Positions 5,912 to 7,338 of a DNA stretch of 7,338 nt are shown piece by piece. Position 1 is the first letter of the stretch, and each line of letters opens with the position of its first letter. Below the pieces are notes generated by a model that saw only the letters and a list, made by a program, of their open reading frames with translations, searched no databases and was not told where the DNA came from. A program made the translations under genes and the position numbers. Origin of the DNA: Clostridiales bacterium (lineage in GTDB: Bacteria > Bacillota > Clostridia > Oscillospirales > Ruminococcaceae); assembly GCA_012800685.1 (NCBI GenBank), contig JAAZIT010000035.1, positions 1 through 7,338 of the forward strand. Direction: 5' to 3'.

Positions 5912-5949
5912 AACAGACTGCTGTATTTGCGGTCTGTTTTTTGTTTTTG
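5912..5949 (+). terminator. Intrinsic terminator after korC
   Basis: A 9-bp stem, acagactgc (5913-5921) with gcggtctgt (5929-5937) including one G-U pair, closes a 7-nt loop. It is followed by a T-rich tract (ttttttgtttttgtt). An extra A-T pair at 5912/5938 extends it. It ends the oxidoreductase operon and insulates the ileS leader. Confidence 0.9.
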
Positions 5950-5994
5950 TTAGTGACTTTTAAGAAATAATTGATAAGTTTTAATAAATTGTCC

Positions 5995-6023
5995 TTGACA
6001 ACGTAAAAGCTATATGTTAAAAT
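5995..6023 (+). promoter_or_regulatory. Sigma-A type promoter for the ileS T-box leader
   Basis: A consensus TTGACA (5995-6000) and TAAAAT (6018-6023) are separated by 17 nt. Transcription should start near 6030, just before T-box Stem I, giving a leader of about 375 nt. Confidence 0.82.
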
Positions 6024-6040
6024 AATCTATGATATGTTAA

Positions 6041-6382
6041 AAGCGTTGATGAAGACAGTAGGCTGTTTATGAAAGCTTAAGTGAACCACAGATAGTGTGA
6101 ATGTGGTGCAAGTAGGAACAGTTAAAAATCACTTCAGAGCAGCACAGTTGAAAAGTCGCCTTGTTTTTGCAATAATTGTGAAAAAGAGCTTAAAATGGTT
6201 TATGTATATTTAGCTAGTGTTAGTCGGATAGCTAGGGATACATAAAGTATGGTATCAAATGGCGATAAATAGATTGTGACGGATTTCCTCCGTTAAAGGA
6301 ACGCATATAATGGTATGCAGTAATAGGTGGTTTACGAAAGTTTGCTTTCGTCCTTTTTGCAGGGACGGAGGCTTTTTTATTT
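6041..6382 (+). promoter_or_regulatory. T-box riboswitch, isoleucine-specific (ileS leader)
   Basis: The leader senses uncharged tRNA-Ile and lets transcription of ileS proceed when isoleucine is short. Stem I can be folded by hand. GTTG (6045-6048) pairs with CAGC (6140-6143), with a GA/kink-turn-like AT/AGAG between it and the next helix. GAAG (6051-6054) pairs with CTTC (6132-6135). The specifier loop has AGTA (6057-6060) on one side and AUC followed by A (6128-6131) on the other. CTGTT (6063-6067) pairs with AACAG (6117-6121), and the apical CCAC (6086-6089) pairs with GTGG (6103-6106). AUC is an isoleucine codon, matching the gene downstream. Stem II is a 16-position hairpin (6201-6216 with 6229-6244, one mismatch). 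Small hairpins follow near 6277-6291 and at 6303-6318. The T-box bulge TGGT (6328-6331) can pair with the ACCA end of tRNA-Ile. The antiterminator is AGG (6325-6327) with CCT (6352-6354), plus ACGAAAG (6334-6340) with CTTTCGT (6345-6351). It excludes the terminator. Confidence 0.93.
6344..6382 (+). terminator. Regulated intrinsic terminator of the ileS T-box
   Basis: GCTTTCGTCCT (6344-6354) pairs with GGGACGGAGGC (6362-6372), 11 bp with several G-U pairs, across a 7-nt loop. TTTTTTATTT follows. Its 5' arm is the 3' arm of the antiterminator (6345-6354), so the two structures are mutually exclusive. This is the switch that uncharged tRNA-Ile sets. Confidence 0.9.
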
Positions 6383-6406
6383 GATTATTTTACAGGAGGT
6401 ATTCTG

Positions 6407-7338
6407 ATGTATAAAAAGGTATCAACAGACTTAAATTTTGTTGCGAGAGAAAAAGAAGTCGAGAAATTTTGGAAAGAGAACAAGATTTTCGAAAAGAGTA
6501 TTGATTCAAGGGCTGAGGCAAAACCATATATTTTTTATGATGGTCCTCCAACCGCTAACGGTACTCCTCATATTGGACACGTTTTGACTAGAGTTATTAA
6601 GGATATGATTCCTAGATACAGAACTATGAAGGGTTATATGGTTCCTAGAAAAGCTGGTTGGGACACACATGGCTTGCCAGTTGAGCTTGAGGTTGAAAAG
6701 CTTCTTGGTCTCGACGGAAAAGAACAGATTGAAGAATATGGACTAGAGCCATTTATCAAAAAGTGCAAAGAAAGTGTTTGGAAATATAAAGGTATGTGGG
6801 AGGATTTCTCATCTACTGTAGGCTTTTGGGCTGATATGGACGACCCATATGTCACATATGACAATAATTTTATTGAGTCTGAATGGTGGGCTTTGAAGAA
6901 AATCTTTGAAAGAAATCTTCTTTACAAGGGCTTTAAAATTGTGCCTTACTGTCCACGTTGTGGAACTCCACTTTCTTCACATGAGGTTGCTCAAGGCTAT
7001 AAGGATGTTAAAGAGCGTTCAGCTATTGCTAAGTTTAAGGTTAAGAATGAGGATGCATATATCCTAGCTTGGACAACAACTCCTTGGACACTTCCATCAA
7101 ACGTTGCACTTTGCGTAAATGAAAAATTTGATTACGTTAAGCTTAAGACAAATGGAACTGTTTATTATATGGCAGAGTCTTTGGTTGATTCAGTTATTGA
7201 GGGCGAATATGAGATACTTGAAAAAATGAAGGGAAAAGACCTTGAATACAAGGAATATGTTCCTCTATTTGATTTTGTTACCCCTGAAGAAAAGTGCTGG
7301 TATGTAACCTGTGCTGATTATGTTACTCTTGGTGATGG
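6407..7338 (+). CDS. ileS: Isoleucyl-tRNA synthetase IleS (partial, N-terminal 310 residues)
   Basis: IleRS is a class I synthetase that charges tRNA-Ile and hydrolyses mischarged valine. The visible part contains the first half of the Rossmann catalytic domain, with YDGPPTANGTPHIGH (44-58), whose HIGH motif is at 55-58, and GWDTHGLPVELE (84-95). YCPRCGTPLSSHEV (181-194) precedes the CP1 editing insertion, whose conserved WTTTPWTLPSN lies at 222-232. The KMSKS loop, the rest of the editing domain and the anticodon-binding region lie beyond the right edge. The pattern GTPHIGHV, PRYRTMKGYMVPRKAGWDTHG and the C-P-R-C-G pair resembles the longer archaeal/eukaryotic-like (type 2) IleRS rather than the classical bacterial form (GPPYANGxxHxGHAL). 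AGGAGGT lies 6 nt before the ATG. Expression is controlled by the T-box leader directly upstream, 24 nt after its terminator U-tract. Confidence 0.96.
   Translation, partial: MYKKVSTDLNFVAREKEVEKFWKENKIFEKSIDSRAEAKPYIFYDGPPTANGTPHIGHVLTRVIKDMIPRYRTMKGYMVPRKAGWDTHGLPVELEVEKLLGLDGKEQIEEYGLEPFIKKCKESVWKYKGMWEDFSSTVGFWADMDDPYVTYDNNFIESEWWALKKIFERNLLYKGFKIVPYCPRCGTPLSSHEVAQGYKDVKERSAIAKFKVKNEDAYILAWTTTPWTLPSNVALCVNEKFDYVKLKTNGTVYYMAESLVDSVIEGEYEILEKMKGKDLEYKEYVPLFDFVTPEEKCWYVTCADYVTLGD

Noticed and set aside
6634..6864. 76-codon minus-strand frame inside ileS
   Set aside because: It is antisense to conserved IleRS catalytic-domain sequence and has no supporting signals.

Overview
The window is AT-rich DNA from an anaerobic low-GC Firmicute. 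It most likely comes from Clostridia, perhaps an Oscillospiraceae/Ruminococcaceae-type gut organism. This rests on strong AGGAGG-type ribosome binding sites, a T-box leader, a multisubunit 2-oxoacid:ferredoxin oxidoreductase and the clostridial gene order rsmD-coaD-coiled-coil protein. The lineage is an inference from gene content; no rRNA is present.

Left third, minus strand (1-2306): a good promoter at 2278-2306 drives rsmD (16S rRNA m2G966 methyltransferase), coaD (phosphopantetheine adenylyltransferase) and a small charged coiled-coil protein. After 151 nt containing two inverted repeats comes nadA (quinolinate synthase), which runs off the left edge. Two of these genes make cofactors (CoA and NAD).

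Centre, plus strand (2482-5949): a divergent promoter at 2482-2510 precedes a MinD/ParA-like P-loop ATPase of unknown role. It is followed by a complete four-subunit 2-oxoacid:ferredoxin oxidoreductase in the order delta (2x[4Fe-4S]), alpha, beta, gamma, closed by a clear intrinsic terminator at 5912-5949. The enzyme interconverts a 2-oxoacid plus CoA and an acyl-CoA plus CO2, exchanging electrons with ferredoxin. The sequence does not settle the substrate (branched-chain 2-oxoacids or 2-oxoglutarate).

Right third, plus strand (5995-7338): a TTGACA promoter starts an isoleucine T-box leader with a readable Stem I, an AUC specifier, a long Stem II hairpin and mutually exclusive antiterminator and terminator hairpins. 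It controls ileS, whose first 310 codons are present. Its signatures look like the archaeal/eukaryotic-like (type 2) IleRS.

I see no mobile element, CRISPR array, tRNA or rRNA. Nothing here is clearly a new system. The points most worth a second look are the uncharacterised ATPase leading the oxidoreductase operon, the divergent T-box bulge, the palindromes ahead of nadA and the near-duplicated promoter-like block at 2392-2516.
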